Positions 37,217 through 50,372 are shown, counted from the first letter of the stretch. The stretch is DNA of 64,000 nucleotides from Ampelomyces quisqualis (GCA_018398575.1 JAGTXZ010000005.1:1426001-1490000), one strand, 5' to 3'. Notes: generated by a model from the letters alone, not told the origin. Translations and numbers: made by a program.

Positions 37217-37837
37217 TTAATAATAGAAGTCTTACTCTTCTATTAGATCTAACAGTAGACTATTACTGCTACTAGTAGGACGTTCTTAACTGTCTAAATC
37301 CTTAGGTACAGACACTAACGTACTACCTAGTTGTCTTTTATTCTAGCCTTGTTTACTGCAAGTACTAGCCTTTTGCGCTGCTGCCTTCTACTCTACTGCT
37401 ACCTAAAATGTTACTGCCTGCGCCTCCTTTTACTCTGCTAACTAATTAGCTCTTAATGCTATTATAACATCTACTAGCTAAGTAACTATACTAGTTAACC
37501 TAGCTGTGCTCCTTCTAAGCAACCTAACCTTCTTAGCTATTACTCTAACCTCTTTAGCTAGCTCCTCCCTTTAGTAATAAGCGCTAACTAACAAGTTAGC
37601 GTTGTTTATATTAGCTATTTATGCAGTGCTTACTTGCATAATAGCAGCTAACCAAAACGCTGCCTCCTTAATAGCAGCCTTCTGCTCTAACACTACCTTA
37701 TTAGACTTGTCTCTACCTAGGGCAGCAAACCTGCAGTTAAGGGCCTTAAAGAGGCTATTATACTCGTAGCCTATATATAGAAGAACTAGGCAACACTTCT
37801 TATTTAAGAGTGTGCAATAAGTATACTTCTTAGACAC
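37217..37837 (-). pseudogene. B2 antisense frame downstream of pol
   Basis: An antisense frame of about 207 codons runs from an ATG at 37837 to a TAA at 37217, tail-to-tail with the pol end. Its first 72 codons (to 37619) are fully open. It begins MSKKYTYCTLLNKKCC, a lysine/cysteine-rich start, and the same frame recurs in B3. It contains an Ala/Leu-rich, probably helical middle. Function unknown. Confidence 0.62.
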
Positions 37838-38279
37838 ATCTAAATAGAATCTAAACTTAATATTAAAATAGCTGCAGGTAAAAGCCCTTGTAGCCTGCAG
37901 GTAAACAACCTAATAGGCTAAAGGATAAGCCCTAAAAGGGATAGGAATAGGCATTGTATGTATCTGTAGAAACAATTAGCTAATAATTAAATTAGAAGAG
38001 CAGTTAGATAGCTATAGGTATATAAACGTGTAGAAGAAGAGTGTAGAAAAGTAGTATACTAAAGAGCTAGCCTTATATATATGCTTAAAAAGCTTAAAGT
38101 AAAGTTAGGAACGTTAAACGCGCTAGCGCGCCAATCAAAACAATAACAAACAGCTATATTACGTTATCCTAAAATAAACTTAAGGTAAATAAGAGTTTAT
38201 AACAATTTAGAAAGGTATCTAAAACAACACTAATACAGACCCAATTAATAGAAACTATTAATTTCAAGAAGAAAGGTAA

Positions 38280-38578
38280 TGTAACAAGCACATACAAACA
38301 TATATTACATCTAATACCTTATAAAGGCTTAGTAACAGATTATGTAGAGAGCTAGCAGATTAGAACTAAAAGCGCTCTAACAGCACTCTAACTTAGCTGC
38401 TACGCCCACTATAAATATAAGCCTATAGTATAGATAGAGGATAAGTTTCTCTTATCCTTTTATACAAGACCTATAAGTGTATAGCCAATCTAGAATCTTT
38501 GATATAACACGCACTCCTATATGCCTCTAATACGTATCTAATTTAATCCTAATAGCTATGCCTACCTGCGTTGTTACA
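38280..38578 (+). repeat. 3' LTR of B2
   Basis: 299 bp, start TGTAACAAGCACATAC, end TTGTTACA; differs from its mate mainly by transitions. Confidence 0.9.
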
Positions 38579-38875
38579 TAGTATGCTTAGGCTAAGGCAG
38601 ATATTAAACAAATATTACCTTACCTAGATCTATTATTCTGTACTCTTACTTCTCTTTTTAGGTAGTACTATATATTATACTAGCCTTGCCTTCTATATAG
38701 CTACTTAAACGTTACCTTTCTTATTAACCTACGCATTACCTGCGCCTGTACTATTATTTGCAAAGATACTAAATTCTTCTACTTTTTATAGCTCTTCTAC
38801 TTAGCATTGTGCTATTAACTCTTCTACTATAAGTATTATATCTAAGGCGTTAGGCTGCGTCTAAGCGTATTGCTA

Positions 38876-39711
38876 CGTTAGGAAAATTTAAGATTAATCT
38901 GATTAGCCTAATTGCTGTAACCTGCAGCAGCCTAATAGCAATACTGTCTACTAGACAATTTGCCAAAGTTGCTCTACTTACTTCTAGTTGCTAGCAACCT
39001 AATAGTAACCTAATAGCAAGTTACCTGTATTGCCTGTGTTGCTAGTGTTACTAATATTGCTAATTTTACTAACGTGACTGTATTGCTGTATGTTTTAAAT
39101 TACGTAATTGTTTTAAAACCCAAAATATAGAGCAGAATCTCCTCTTTAAAATGCACTATTCAGAATTTTAATAGCTAGTCTAGTTATTGAGATATAGCGC
39201 GTTAAAGTTATAAACTTTTTGAAAAAAACTTTAAAGTACGTTTAACACAATAGATCTCAACGCCTACACTATAATATATTAAAATAAAATAGTCCTAGAG
39301 TAAAATCTGCAATTTAGTTACTATTTCTTTAATAAAAAATATAATATATGATCTAGTTAAAGTGCTAGAGCTTTAGCGAAAACAAGCCTTAGCAAAGAAC
39401 TTTAAAACTCTACAAACTTCATTGCCTTGCATCTTAACAACAAGAGCAGCTATAAGAAATCTAAATAGTTTGTTTTAAAGAGTATATTAAGCTCTATATT
39501 TTAGGTTATTAGGATAATAACGTAATGGCGCGGGTGGGGCAGGTAGGGCGAGTGGAGCAGGTGGAGCAGTTTAAGCGTTTTAGGCTAATTAGGCAGCTAG
39601 AACAAATAGGAGACCTTAGGGACAGTTAAGTACAGTCAAGAACTGTCTAGTTAACTATTCTAACAGTGTTACTAATGTTGCGGATGTTGCTAACGTTGTG
39701 TTTTCCTAACG
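38876..39711 (+). mobile_element. TIR/fold-back DNA element, copy 3
   Basis: 836 bp between TA duplications (38874-38875, 39712-39713), ends CGTTAGGAAAA and TTTTCCTAACG. It is nested in A3, and A sequence reads through when it is removed. RIP-mutated, closest in wording to copy 2. Confidence 0.9.
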
Positions 39712-39724
39712 TAACTAGTAATAG

Positions 39725-39973
39725 AATAGTCCTAACATTATTATTAAGGCTAAGCTTAACCTACTATACTATCTAAGCTGCGCTATTACTTAGCTTATGA
39801 GTAAGAAGTCTAAGTATAAGATTACTTATAGTAAGAGTATCTATGCTTAGTGCAAGAACTTATATACTACCTATAGGCTTATAAGTAAATTACTCTATTC
39901 TTTTACTTATCTAGTTAATTCTAATTACTTCCTAGATTAACAATTACCTTAAGACTATAGTTATCTTAGTTTG
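39725..39973 (+). pseudogene. A3 antisense frame, left piece
   Basis: Eighty-three codons on the plus strand (antisense to A3 pol) hold only TAG/TAA stops. The stretch contains MSKKSKYKITYSKSI and corresponds to the A1 antisense motif near 20870-20960. The C insertion ends it. Confidence 0.5.
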
Positions 39974-40255
39974 TATAAGAATACTATAGTGTAGAACTGT
40001 TAGTTGCGTAGTAATGCGCCTATACTACTACAATACTACTCTAGCTATTATACGTATAGAACGCGCACAGCTACTCTAGTGTCTTAATAGTACTATACTA
40101 GTGTAGACTTAGTGTATTCTAGTTGTAAGAATACGCATCTAGTTATACTTACAAAAGAGCAGTTCTATACTAAAGCTGTAAAACAGAAATTAACTTACTT
40201 CTATCTATACTACTATTATTATCTTGTAACTTTACTGCTATATAAACCTCTTATA
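39974..40255 (+). repeat. 5' LTR of C
   Basis: 282 bp, matching 46621-46902 throughout. It happens to leave a 60-codon open frame, which is not a gene. Confidence 0.9.
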
Positions 40256-40299
40256 GTTTTAATTCCTCTACCTTGCAAAAAGATAGCAGCCTAGTTACC

Positions 40300-43200
40300 T
40301 AATAACAATAGATTAAAATCTATCTCTAAGCCTACTAGCTAATCTACTAAGAGAAACTACTCTTAATAAAGAAATAATAAGCAGTCTAGGTAAACGCTTA
40401 GTATAGCTAAAGCGCTAGTGCTAAGAACTTAAGAAGCAAGCTAAGATCTAGAATCTAGAAAAAGAAGTACGCTAATAGGAGCAACTACTAGTACTAGTAG
40501 GTAAACAGCCTTCTCTAACTCCTAAACAGCTCTTAGGCGCTTCTAATAAACTAGAACTAATACTTCTAGGTAGACGTAATACTTCTCTACTAGCGCAACG
40601 CTTCTAACTTAACCTATTAGCGCTACTAGGATATAGGCTAAAGATTAAGAAAATCCTTGTCTTTAAGAGTAAAAGAATTAGAAAGTATTAGAACTTTAAG
40701 GCTAAGCTATCTATTACCTTTTAATTAGATCTTTTAGCTTTCTAGCTTAAGAATTAAAAGATTACCTTTACTCTCTAGTACTTATAAACTACGTTCTAAT
40801 AAATATAGATATAGAGAGAATAAAAAGATAATAGTAGAACGCTAGCGTAGCGTAATATAATGTCTTTTCTACTTAATTAGATTAAGAGCCTAGTAAATAG
40901 GAAGCTGTAAGTTACTATACAGTATTAAAAGGTAGTCTAAAAAGATAGCTAAACAGTAAACAAGTTTGCAGCCTATCTATTAATATTAGAAAATTAAGTA
41001 AATTCCTCTTATAAGTAGAAATACTTAATAATATACTTGTATAGTAAACTCTGCCTAAAGATTAGGGTAGCTTTCTCTAACTATACTAAGTTTTTAACTA
41101 CTTATAGAAAACTTGTTAAACGCGCTGTAACGCTTAAGAATAACTTATACTATAGTAGTAGTATACTATTACTACACTATTGTATACACAGAACGCCTAG
41201 TATAGGTAAAACCTTACAGTCTAAACCTAACGCAATAGCTCTATAATATTGTATTACTAGCACTATAAACCTAAGCCTAAAGCTAACTAACAACTACTAC
41301 TATTATAGTAAAATAGGCTATTAGGCTAGAGAGTATAGATTAAGGCTTAATAGCTTCTCTTCTGTTACTAGCTTAAACTTAATACAAATAAAAAACAAGA
41401 GGGCCTAAGAATACTCTTCTTCTTAACAGCCTAAGTTCTATTATAATAGAAGAATTATATTAAAGTACTTAGAACACTACGTTACAATAGCGCTGCGCAG
41501 CCTATATAAATACTAATTAACTATAGTGCAGAACTTAGCATAATAAACAAGAAAGTTGCCTTACTTAAAGACTTTTCTTAAATTAACAGCGCAGCGCTAC
41601 TAACTATCTGCTTACCTAACTTAAGCATAGTGCCTAGCTTCTACGCTTATTAGGTCTATCTAATAATAAAGGATAACTAGAGTGTTACTAAGTCCTTTAC
41701 TACTATCCTATATAGAATTACTAATATAGCTTAACCTATTATTTTAGAGTTACTAAGCCTAAAAGAAGAATATATTATTATTAACTATAAGTTAAAGTAG
41801 TAGCGCTATAAGCTTACTACTAATACAATAAGAGTTAAAGATGCTAAAACTTTTGCAGAATTCTTTTACAATAAGCTAAGCGTGTACGCAGTTCTAGTAG
41901 GTAGCCTATAATCCTTCTTTACTAAATGCCTATTATAGCCTACTAAACTTAAGAACTTTAAAGACGTTACTAATAGTAACGCTACTAACACACTACTGCA
42001 GCACTATAGAGGCAACTACGCTATAAAGCTAGAAGAAAAAGCTATAGCTTTATACAGGCTACTCTATAACCTCTTACTAAAGAAGCTAAGTATACTGTAT
42101 AACTACTTAGTAACAGCGTAGAGCCTAGGCTAGATCTAAGAAAGTATAAGCTCTATAGAAGTACTTATTCTATTTGTGCCTAAAAAGGATAGAATATTAT
42201 ACCTTTGCGTAGACTATTAAGGCCTTAACTAAGTTACTAAGAAGAATAGATTAGCTCTACCCTTAATTAAAAAGACTCTTAATTAGCTCTATAGATTAGT
42301 AAAGTTTACTAAGCTTAATCTTAAGAACACGTATTACTAGATTAGAATCTAGTAGATTAATAAGTAGAAGATAGCGTTTTGTACGTAATATAGCTACTTT
42401 AAGTATATAGTTATGCCTTTTAGGCTAACTAACGCGCCTACTACGTTCTAGAGGTATATTAATAGAGCCTTAGCTTTGTATTTAGATATCTTTTGCGTTA
42501 TCTATCTTAATAATATCTTAATCTTTTCTTAAAAAGAAAAGATTATTAGAAATAAGTAAGAAAAGTACTTGCTAAGCTAAGAGAATACAGCGTTTTTGTT
42601 AACTTAAAGAAGTATACCTTTACTACTAACTAAGTTAAGTTTCTAGAGTTTATTATACGCCTTAATAGCGTTATAATAGATCTAGAACAGGTTTGCGTAG
42701 TTATTAATTAGCCTGCGCTAATATCCTTTAAGGATATTTAAGTCTTCTTAGGCTTTGCAAACTTCTACTAACGCTTTATACAAGGCTTCTTTATAATTAT
42801 AGGCTCTATTACTAATCTTTTAAAGAGATTAGTTTAAGAGAAGAAGTCTAGTTCTTTTAACTAGCCTAACGCAGTAAAAAAGGCAAAGCGCTAGCTATGC
42901 AATAGGTTTCTAACTACGCTAGTCCTGCAGCACTATAACTATATACTTCTATTTAAGCTAGAAACTAATACTTCTATTTAAGCTAGAAACTAATACCTCT
43001 ATCTAGAAGGTAGTAGGCATCTTCTTCTAACTCTATGTAGATAGAAACTTATACCCTATAGCCTTTTGGTTAGGAAAGCTTTTGCTTATAGAAAGAAACT
43101 ACTATATATATAACCTAGAGCTCTTTACTATTATTATAGTAGTATAGCACTAGTATTACTACGTTAAGAGGCTAGTAATTTAGTTAGAAATATAGATAGA

Positions 43201-45150
43201 GTATAATAACCTACGCAGCTTTATAAGCACGTTAACTCTATTTAAGAGATAGGCTAGCTTAGTAATAAAGCTAGCTGCTTTTAACTTTAAGATTAAGTAT
43301 TAGTCTAAAAAGACAAATTCTATAGATAGGCCTTTAAGGTAACTTGTAGACAATAGTAAAACGCTAGATATTTAACTATTAGATATGTTGCTAGCACTGC
43401 AAAAGAAGATACAGCTAGTAGAAACCTAAGCTAAGCTACCTAGTAAGGAGCCTATGTTAGTAAAAAGCTAGACAATAGCTTAATAGTAAGCAGGTACTTT
43501 ATATCTTAATAAGAATATTTCTATAAGCCTAGCGCACAGTATTAAGGCGACAGCTATAAGCTATAGCTCTAATTAAAAAATCTCTAAGGGCAGACTAGTA
43601 ATAGCCAAAAGAGTTACGCAGTTACAAGTAAGAGCTGCAGCGTTAGAGAGGTTAGCTAATAAGAAACTTTCTAAGTTTTTCTTTAAACTCTTTGTACAAG
43701 TATAATAGAATAACCTAGAAGTAGTTGCAATACGCAAAGATGTTAAATCTCTAGTGTCTACCTATTAAGGCGCTAGTAAACGCCTAAGGCACTAGAAGCT
43801 TAACGCTTTAGGTAGCCTTTAGTTTAAGAACTAATTATATATTCTACTAGAGCTAGCCTTTAGAGCTAAGCTCCTTAAGTAGTATTATAATAATCTACTT
43901 GCTAGCTATTTTAGGTAGACTAAAACGCTTAAGCTTGTAGCCTAATACTACTATTAGCCTAGGCTTAAAAAAGAGCTTAAAGAGTATATTAACTCTTACT
44001 TAGTGTGTTAAGGTACAAAGTTACTTAAGCAGCGCCCTACTAGCGTGTTAAACGCGCTTTTGTAACCTTAGAAACTATAGTAAGAAATTACAATAGATTT
44101 TATTATAGGCCTACTACCTACTAAGCGCTATAGTATTATGTATAACGCAATACTTGTTATAGTTAACAAGTATACTTAAATAGCTAAGTATATTTTTATA
44201 CAAAAGATAGTTACTACCTTATAGTTAGTAGATCTATTCTTAGAATACGTTATACAATTCTTTAGATTACCTAAAGGTATTATATTAGATTAAGAAAGTT
44301 TCTTTACTTTAAAATTTTAAGTAAACTTCTACTTTATAGTAAAGGCAAAACGCTAGCTTAGTACTACCTTTTACCTATAAACAGATAGGTAAATAGAATA
44401 GTAAAATTAGACTCTTAAGTAATACCTAAGAGCTTTTATATGCAATTATTAAGAGAATTAGGTATACCTCTTGTTACTAGTAGAGTTTGTATATAATAAT
44501 ACTAAGCAGGCTATATTAAGAATATTTCTATTCTTTACTTGCTATAGGTTTTACCTGTACCTTAACTGCAAGCTAACAGTGCCTACCAAAGTTTCTAGTA
44601 TTAAGAAAAGATTGTAAAAGCTTATGTAAACTTAGGACGCTCTAGCTAATTACTAGTATAAGACTTTATAATATTAGAAATAATATTATAATTAGAAATA
44701 CAGGCTCTAAGAGTTTAAACTTAAAAATATAATTCTCTTGTTAACAAAGCATCTACGCTTGCGTAGCGCTAGTAGAAAGCTATTACTACGCTAGATAGGC
44801 CTCTTCTTAGTAAAAGAGTAAATTAGCTTATAAGCTTTTAGAATCTTACTTCTATTGCATATAAGAATCTACCTAGTATTCTATACCTTCTTGCTTTAGC
44901 TATTTGTAGCTAGAAAGAGAGAAGAGTTAAACTTACCTAGGTCTATTAATCTAGATAATAGCAAGAAGCTATAATAACACTATAAAGTTAAAGCTATGTT
45001 AGTAAAGAAGCGTAATAAGCGTTTAGTAAATTACCTAGTAAAATAGAAAGGCTAGCTCTTAGAATATAATAAATAGGTTAATTAAAAAGATAGAGACAAA
45101 TTACTTATATAGAAGTATAACTAGAGAGAAGATAATTACTTATACAATTA
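40300..45150 (+). pseudogene. C gag-pol with chromodomain, broken
   Basis: A gag-like region spans about 40300-41600; an open stretch at 41037-41246 is a chance survivor of it. RT lies at about 42100-42830, with IYLNNILIFS near 42500-42530 in place of YLDD. RNase H follows (42890-43200). Integrase lies at about 44080-44470, with the expected GLLPTKRYSIMYNAILVIV start and a TDR...E region. A chromodomain sits at 44985-45095 (VNYLVK-x-KGWLLEYNK). Stops are TAG/TAA. Confidence 0.85.
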
Positions 45151-45363
45151 ATATACAAAAAGAGAAAAAACAAGAGAAAAAGAGAAAAATATAAAAAAAC
45201 AAAGGCGCCTTACTAGCGCACTGCTAGCGCACTAGCAGCGCAGCTAAATACAACTACAAGCTTAGCCTAAAAACTTATTATTATCTTTATTAGCCTTATA
45301 GAAGCTTAGAAAGCCTAGTAAATTATTACTAAGCTCTCTAGCCTTAACCTCTTCCTACTATTC

Positions 45364-45693
45364 TTAGGTAATAGTATTACTTAAATTTAAGAAGACCTTA
45401 TACCTTACTGCTACTGTTCTAGCGTGTACTAGGTAACCTAGCGTATCTAAGCCCTTAACGCGCTTAGACGCAGGCTCCTTAGCAGAACTAGCTAAAGCTA
45501 GGCGCTTCTTAGGCTTAGCCTTAGGTTTAGCCTTAGGCTTAGCCTTAGGCTTAGGCTTAGCCTTACTCTTACTCTTCTTCTTAAGAGAAGGTATAGAGCT
45601 AGGGCTTTCTAGAGAAAGAGTTTTATCTCTATCTCTACCCTTACTACTGCTACTACTCTTAGACCTAGGCTTAGACCTAGTAGAGGACTTTTA
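45364..45693 (-). pseudogene. C antisense frame with Lys/Pro/Ala repeats
   Basis: There are 108 consecutive open codons on the minus strand (45690 to 45367), very rare in this DNA. The product has a Ser/Arg-rich start (SKPRSKSSSSSKGRDRD), then KAKPKPKAKPKAKPKAKPKK, then a KRVKGLDTLGYLVHARTVAV segment. Upstream (to about 45850) the same frame continues with TAG/TAA only, at likely Trp/Gln positions. It is convergent with pol. The basic repeat suggests nucleic-acid or nuclear targeting; function unknown. Confidence 0.65.
45517..45573. repeat. Low-complexity GGCTTAGCCTTA tract
   Basis: Short tandem six- and twelve-base units of TTAGGC/TTAGCC. It encodes the Lys-Pro/Ala repeat on the minus strand. 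Confidence 0.85.
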
Positions 45694-46620
45694 CCTCTTT
45701 AGATTAAGGTTAGAATTAGACTGCGCGTTAGCCTTACTAAGAAAGAGAAAGTTAGCCTAGACGCTGTTAGAACGCTAGCGCAGTAACTACAAGGAATAGA
45801 AAAAATAACTTACTTAAGCCTATAGTAAGTTAAGAATGCCTTTTACTATAGTAAATAGGTAGTTAGTTACTTTAACTTATAGAATTTAAATCTTATTACT
45901 CTTAGGCTAATAACAACTCTTATACTTAACCTTTATGCGTAGAAAAAGCTTTACTAAGCTAGTCTACTAGCGCAGCGCTATCTTTTATACAGGAACTATA
46001 GTAGAATTAGAGTCTTTTTTAGTAGCAAAACGCTGCTACTACTAGTATATAGTATTCTAGCTCTTAACAAAATTAGTAGAGACCTTAAGGCAAAGGTTCT
46101 TTTTGCCCTAGTAAAGGCTGTAGCGCAGGCTACTAATTATAAAGTTATAATAGGTGCTAGTAAGCCTTAGGCTATTAGCACAATAGAAGCAAATTAAAAT
46201 TACTAATTTAATATTAAGAACGCTACTGCAGTAGGCAACAGGTGTTACCTAAATACTAGGTTAGTAATATTGCAACGCTAGCGTTATACTAGTTATAAGA
46301 ATAGTAAGAGTAGAGAGTAGTATAGGCGTAGTGCTTATAGTAATTAATATAGAAGTAACAAGGTTATAACAGCGTAGAGCTAAAAGATAGTGTAGTAGTA
46401 ATAGTAATGTAATTATTACTAAAGAAGCAGAAAGGATTAGGCATACAAAGTTCTGCTATATTTCTACTATTACTATAGCTACTAGCTACTTCTTAGATTT
46501 ACTTAGAGTTTTAGCCTTAGTATAATAATAGCTCTTATAACAACAATATTAGGTATGCGCTAACAAGACCTAATGTTATATAAATTGCTAAGATAGTAAT
46601 TCTAAAAAGAAAAGAATAAT

Positions 46621-46902
46621 TATAAGAATACTATAGCGTAGAGCTATTAGTTGCGCAGTAATGCGCCTGCGCTACTATAACACTACTCTAGCTATTACAC
46701 GCGTAGAACGCGCACAGCTACTCTAGCGTCTTAATAGTGTTATACTAGTATAGACTTAGTGTATTTTAGTTATAAGAATATACGTTTAGTTATAGCTACA
46801 AAAGAGTAGTTCTGCACTAAAGCTGTAGAATAGAAATTAACTTACTTCTATCTATACTACTATTGTTATCTTGTAACTTTACTGCTATACAAACCTCTTA
46901 CA
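46621..46902 (+). repeat. 3' LTR of C
   Basis: 282 bp; less RIP-mutated than the 5' LTR, with GCGCAGTAATGCGCCTGCGC intact. Confidence 0.9.
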
Positions 46903-46908
46903 GTTTAT

Positions 46909-47640
46909 AACACTCTTACCTATAATTCTAAAGTTAAGTAGCTATTAACGCAGTATATAATCTCTAGTCTCTAGGCTAGCTTTATTAATAAGCTTAGAGC
47001 TACCTAAGTAAAGTCTTAAGGCACTAATAAGTTTAGCTACTAGAGTCTAACGCGTAAGGTTACTAAGGTTAATATTCTACTAGATATCTACCTGCTCTTT
47101 TAGCAGCTTATTATTAAGTAGGATAATTTTATTTATATGCTTAATTATATTTGTAGTAACGTATAGTAGCTCTATACTAATATAAGCTCTTCTATATTTT
47201 ATTCTTTTTTATTTAGATCTATTCTTTCTAGAGCTGTTACGTATCTTATAAACACTTATTAGGCTAAAGAGTATAATATATAGATTTCTAGCGTAGGCTA
47301 CTAGGTTTATACTGTTAGTAATGCCTTCTAGACTACTAATAGGCTACTCTACTACTTTAATATACTAGAGTCTAATATCTGTAAAAAGCCTACGTATAAC
47401 GCTAAGATGCAGGCAGAAGCTAACTATCTAGTAGTAGTAGTAGTAGTAGTAGTAGTAACTACTACTAACTATAATAGTAAAGAAGAAAGCTCTAGTATAT
47501 AGTAGTTATGCTATAGTTTCTCTATAGTGCCTGCGGGCAGCTTTTGTAGCAATTTACATTCTATTATAGTTACTATCTTCTTCCTATTAATAAGTCTAGA
47601 CTCTACTAAACTTATCTTATAATCTCTAATACTACTTATA
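46909..47640 (+). pseudogene. A3 antisense frame, right piece
   Basis: After the C insertion a plus-strand frame (antisense to A3) runs for about 240 codons with only TAG/TAA stops. Recognisable stretches include SFINKLRA, NFIYMLNYICSNV and CKKPTYNAKMQAEANYL, then a run of about nine valines from a GTA microsatellite. No homology recognised. Confidence 0.55.
47431..47457. repeat. (GTA)n microsatellite
   Basis: Nine uninterrupted GTA units; encodes poly-Val in the A3 antisense frame. Confidence 0.95.
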
Positions 47641-49633
47641 TATTAGAATAGATATTACGCTTTTTATCTTAGGTTAGTAAGCTCTTATAGCTCTACCTGT
47701 TCTACAGCTACTATTATTCTTACTAGCTTTTATAGTCTAGCGCTGTCTAGGTATTAGAATTCTTTACTTTCTCTAGGTTCTCTTAACTTTTCTAGATAGT
47801 CTATGTTTTACTGCGTCTTAGTAAGTTATAGTTCTACTTAATTAGCTAGAGCCCTTATAGTTAATCTAGGCTCTTTCTTATATACTTCTTAGCTATTAAT
47901 CTCTTAGCGCTAGGCTTCTAGGCTCCTCTCTCTCTATTTTTAGGCTATTCTAGGTAGCGTAGTAGGACTGTTGTCTTACTTCCTACGTTTAGTATTTAGT
48001 TTCTAACATTTAGTTTCTAAGAACTCTTATCTATTAGCTATATTCTAGTTATTAAATATTTAGAGTAGTTGTAGATTAGCTTATAGAATAGGTATAGGCT
48101 TGTTTCTCTCTTACTAGCTTGTCTTAGAGACCTTTACTCTTAGTCTCTATCTATTATAGTATTCTTACGCCTCTCTTTATTAAGTAGTTCTTAGTATTAG
48201 TTATTACTTTTCTAAGATAGTCTAATATACTCCTAGGTTAGCTCTAGTGCTTTAGGTTCTGTTCCTAGCTGTCCTAGGTTTAGTTCTTTTTCTACTAATA
48301 TTTCTTACGCATAGTGCTATTATCTACTCTAACACTTATTATACCTTTCTATTATCTCTTTTACTCTTAAACTCTTTTCTACACTACTCTATTTTATTTA
48401 GTAGTTAGGATAGGTAGGCACTCTACTAACAGTCTATCTAAGTCTTATTCTATCTTAGTTTTACCTAGCTACTTATTAAGAGCTATAGTGTTAATAATAT
48501 TTACCTATAGTTTCTATATTAGTTTAGCGTATTCTACCTATTTTACTAAATACTGTAGCTATATACCTTACTCTTTTCTTATCTATTATTCTATAAAGAT
48601 ATAGTTAATAAGGTACTTATTCTTAGCTTTATCTCTATTTTCTATTATTACTTCTAGTTAGTAGTTATTAGACTCTTAGTGTAGAAGAAGGTTTTCTATA
48701 TTAAGCTAGAGGTAGTTAACGTTAAATCTTAGGTGCACTTCTAGAAGTATACTTAGTTCTATAATATAAGAGGAAATAACTTTCTTAACTATGCATTTCC
48801 TATTCTTCTAATCTAGCTTCTTTAAATATCTCTTGTTTAATATAGAGTAACTATACTAGAGCTATACATTATCCTCTATATAGGGCTCTAGAGCCTTTTA
48901 TATATAGTAGTTAGCTTAGCATTTCTATTTCTATTACGCTTCTACTATTCTTACTTATATTTAGTTTACTATCTTTTTTATTTTAGTTATTATTACTTTA
49001 GAAGAGGCTCTCTTATTAATACTAGACTTATGCTAGTCTTCTATAGTCTATTCTAAGTCTAACTAGATAACGTCTGTGTTATACCTATACTAGAGAAAGA
49101 ATAGGCTAACTTCTATAGACGCTGCGTTTTGTCTAGCTATAGCAATTTATGCTAGTAGGTATAGAGCAGCCTAGTCTAACTAGTTCTAGTTTATAAAGGC
49201 CTTTAAGTAGGCTTCTACTATACTATTTATTTACTCTATAGTACTATTTGTTTAGAGGTAGTATACTATTAAGACACTTCTTAATATTCTAAGCTTGTTA
49301 CAGAGTAAAGTTTAGAATTTACTTATAAATTATAATTCTCTGTTAAATGAAATAGCGTCTAGAAGCTAGTAGTACGTAACTACCTGTTTAATAAACGCTT
49401 TAACTATAGTAGAAACTTTTAGGTCTAGTATAGGTATAAGCACTACGTTTCTACTTAGCTAGTTAGTAACTACTATAAGGTATAGTATACTATTACTTAG
49501 CAGACAGCCTATAATAAAGTCTACTAACACCTTCTTTTATATCTAGTCTAGAAGAAGAAGTAGGCGCAGTAGCTCTTATTTAAGCTCTTTCTATAGCTTT
49601 ATTCTACTATATACTACGCAGTTCTATATAAAC
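47641..49633 (-). pseudogene. A3 chromodomain-to-integrase piece
   Basis: Reverse complement of A1 sequence about 19000-17350, collinear. It includes the chromodomain and the C-terminal half of integrase. It stops at the B3 insertion and resumes at 56735. Confidence 0.8.
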
Positions 49634-49932
49634 TGTAACAACGCAGGTAGGTACAGCTATTGGGATTGAATTGGATACGTATCAGAGGCATATAGGAGTG
49701 CGTGTTGTATCAGAGATTCTGGATTGGCTATACACCTATAGGTCTTGTACAGAAGGACAAGAGAAACTTGTCCTCTATCTATGCTATAGGCTTATATTTA
49801 TAGTAGGCGTAGCAGCTGAGTTAGAGCGCTGTTAGAGCGCTTTTAGTCCTAATCTGCTAGCTCCCTACATAATCTGTTACTAAGCCTTTATAAGGTATTA
49901 GATGTAACATGTATTTGCATATGCTTGTTACA
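49634..49932 (-). repeat. 3' LTR of B3
   Basis: 299 bp, TGTAACAACGCAGG to GCTTGTTACA. It retains GGGATTGAATTGGATACG, where its mate reads AAGATTAAATTAGATACG. Confidence 0.93.
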
Positions 49933-50372
49933 TTACCCCCCTTCTTAAAATTAATAGTCTCTATTAATTGGGTCTGTATTAGTGTTGTTTTAGATACCTT
50001 TCTAAATTGTTGTAAACTCTTATTTACCTTAAGTTTATTTTAGGATAACGTAATGTAGCTGTTTATTGTTGTTTTGATTAGCGCGCTAGCGCGTTTAACA
50101 TTCCTAACTTTACCTTAAGCTTTTTAAGCATATATACAAGGCTAGCCCTCTAGTATACTACTTCTCTACACTCTTCCCCTTACGTTTGTATACCTAAAGC
50201 TATCTAAGCCTTGTCCTTTCTTAATTACTAGCTAACTGTATAGTAGATACACACAATGCCTATTCCTGTCCCTCCTAGGGCTTATCCCCTAGCCTATTAG
50301 GTTGTTTGCCTGCAGGCTGCAAGGGCTTTTGCCTGCAGCTATTTTAATATTAAGTTTAGATTCTATTTAGAC

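Larger units (their letters stand above)
31436..38578 (+). mobile_element. Ty3/gypsy retrotransposon B2 (family B), nested in A3
   Basis: The LTRs are 31436-31734 and 38280-38578, both 299 bp. A polypurine tract AAGAAGAAAGG lies before the 3' LTR. A3 sequence resumes directly on the far side. The flanking 5-mers AGGTA and TAGTA are similar but not identical. It is less mutated than B1: TGTAACAAGC is still intact at both LTR starts. Confidence 0.9.
39974..46902 (+). mobile_element. Ty3/gypsy retrotransposon C (family C), nested in A3
   Basis: The LTRs are 39974-40255 and 46621-46902, both 282 bp (start TATAAGAATACTATAG, end CTCTTATA/CTCTTACA). The target duplication is GTTTG (39969-39973) and GTTTA (46903-46907), differing by one RIP-type change. 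Family A sequence continues on both sides. The order gag, RT, RNase H, integrase, chromodomain shows a chromovirus-type element. Confidence 0.92.

Noticed and set aside
40112..40294. 60-codon open frame near the start of C
   Set aside because: It falls mostly inside the C LTR, and the same stretch is non-coding in other LTR copies.
45517..45573. TTAGGC-type repeats as an interstitial telomere
   Set aside because: Units alternate TTAGGC/TTAGCC and encode a Lys-Pro repeat in a longer antisense frame; not TTAGGG.
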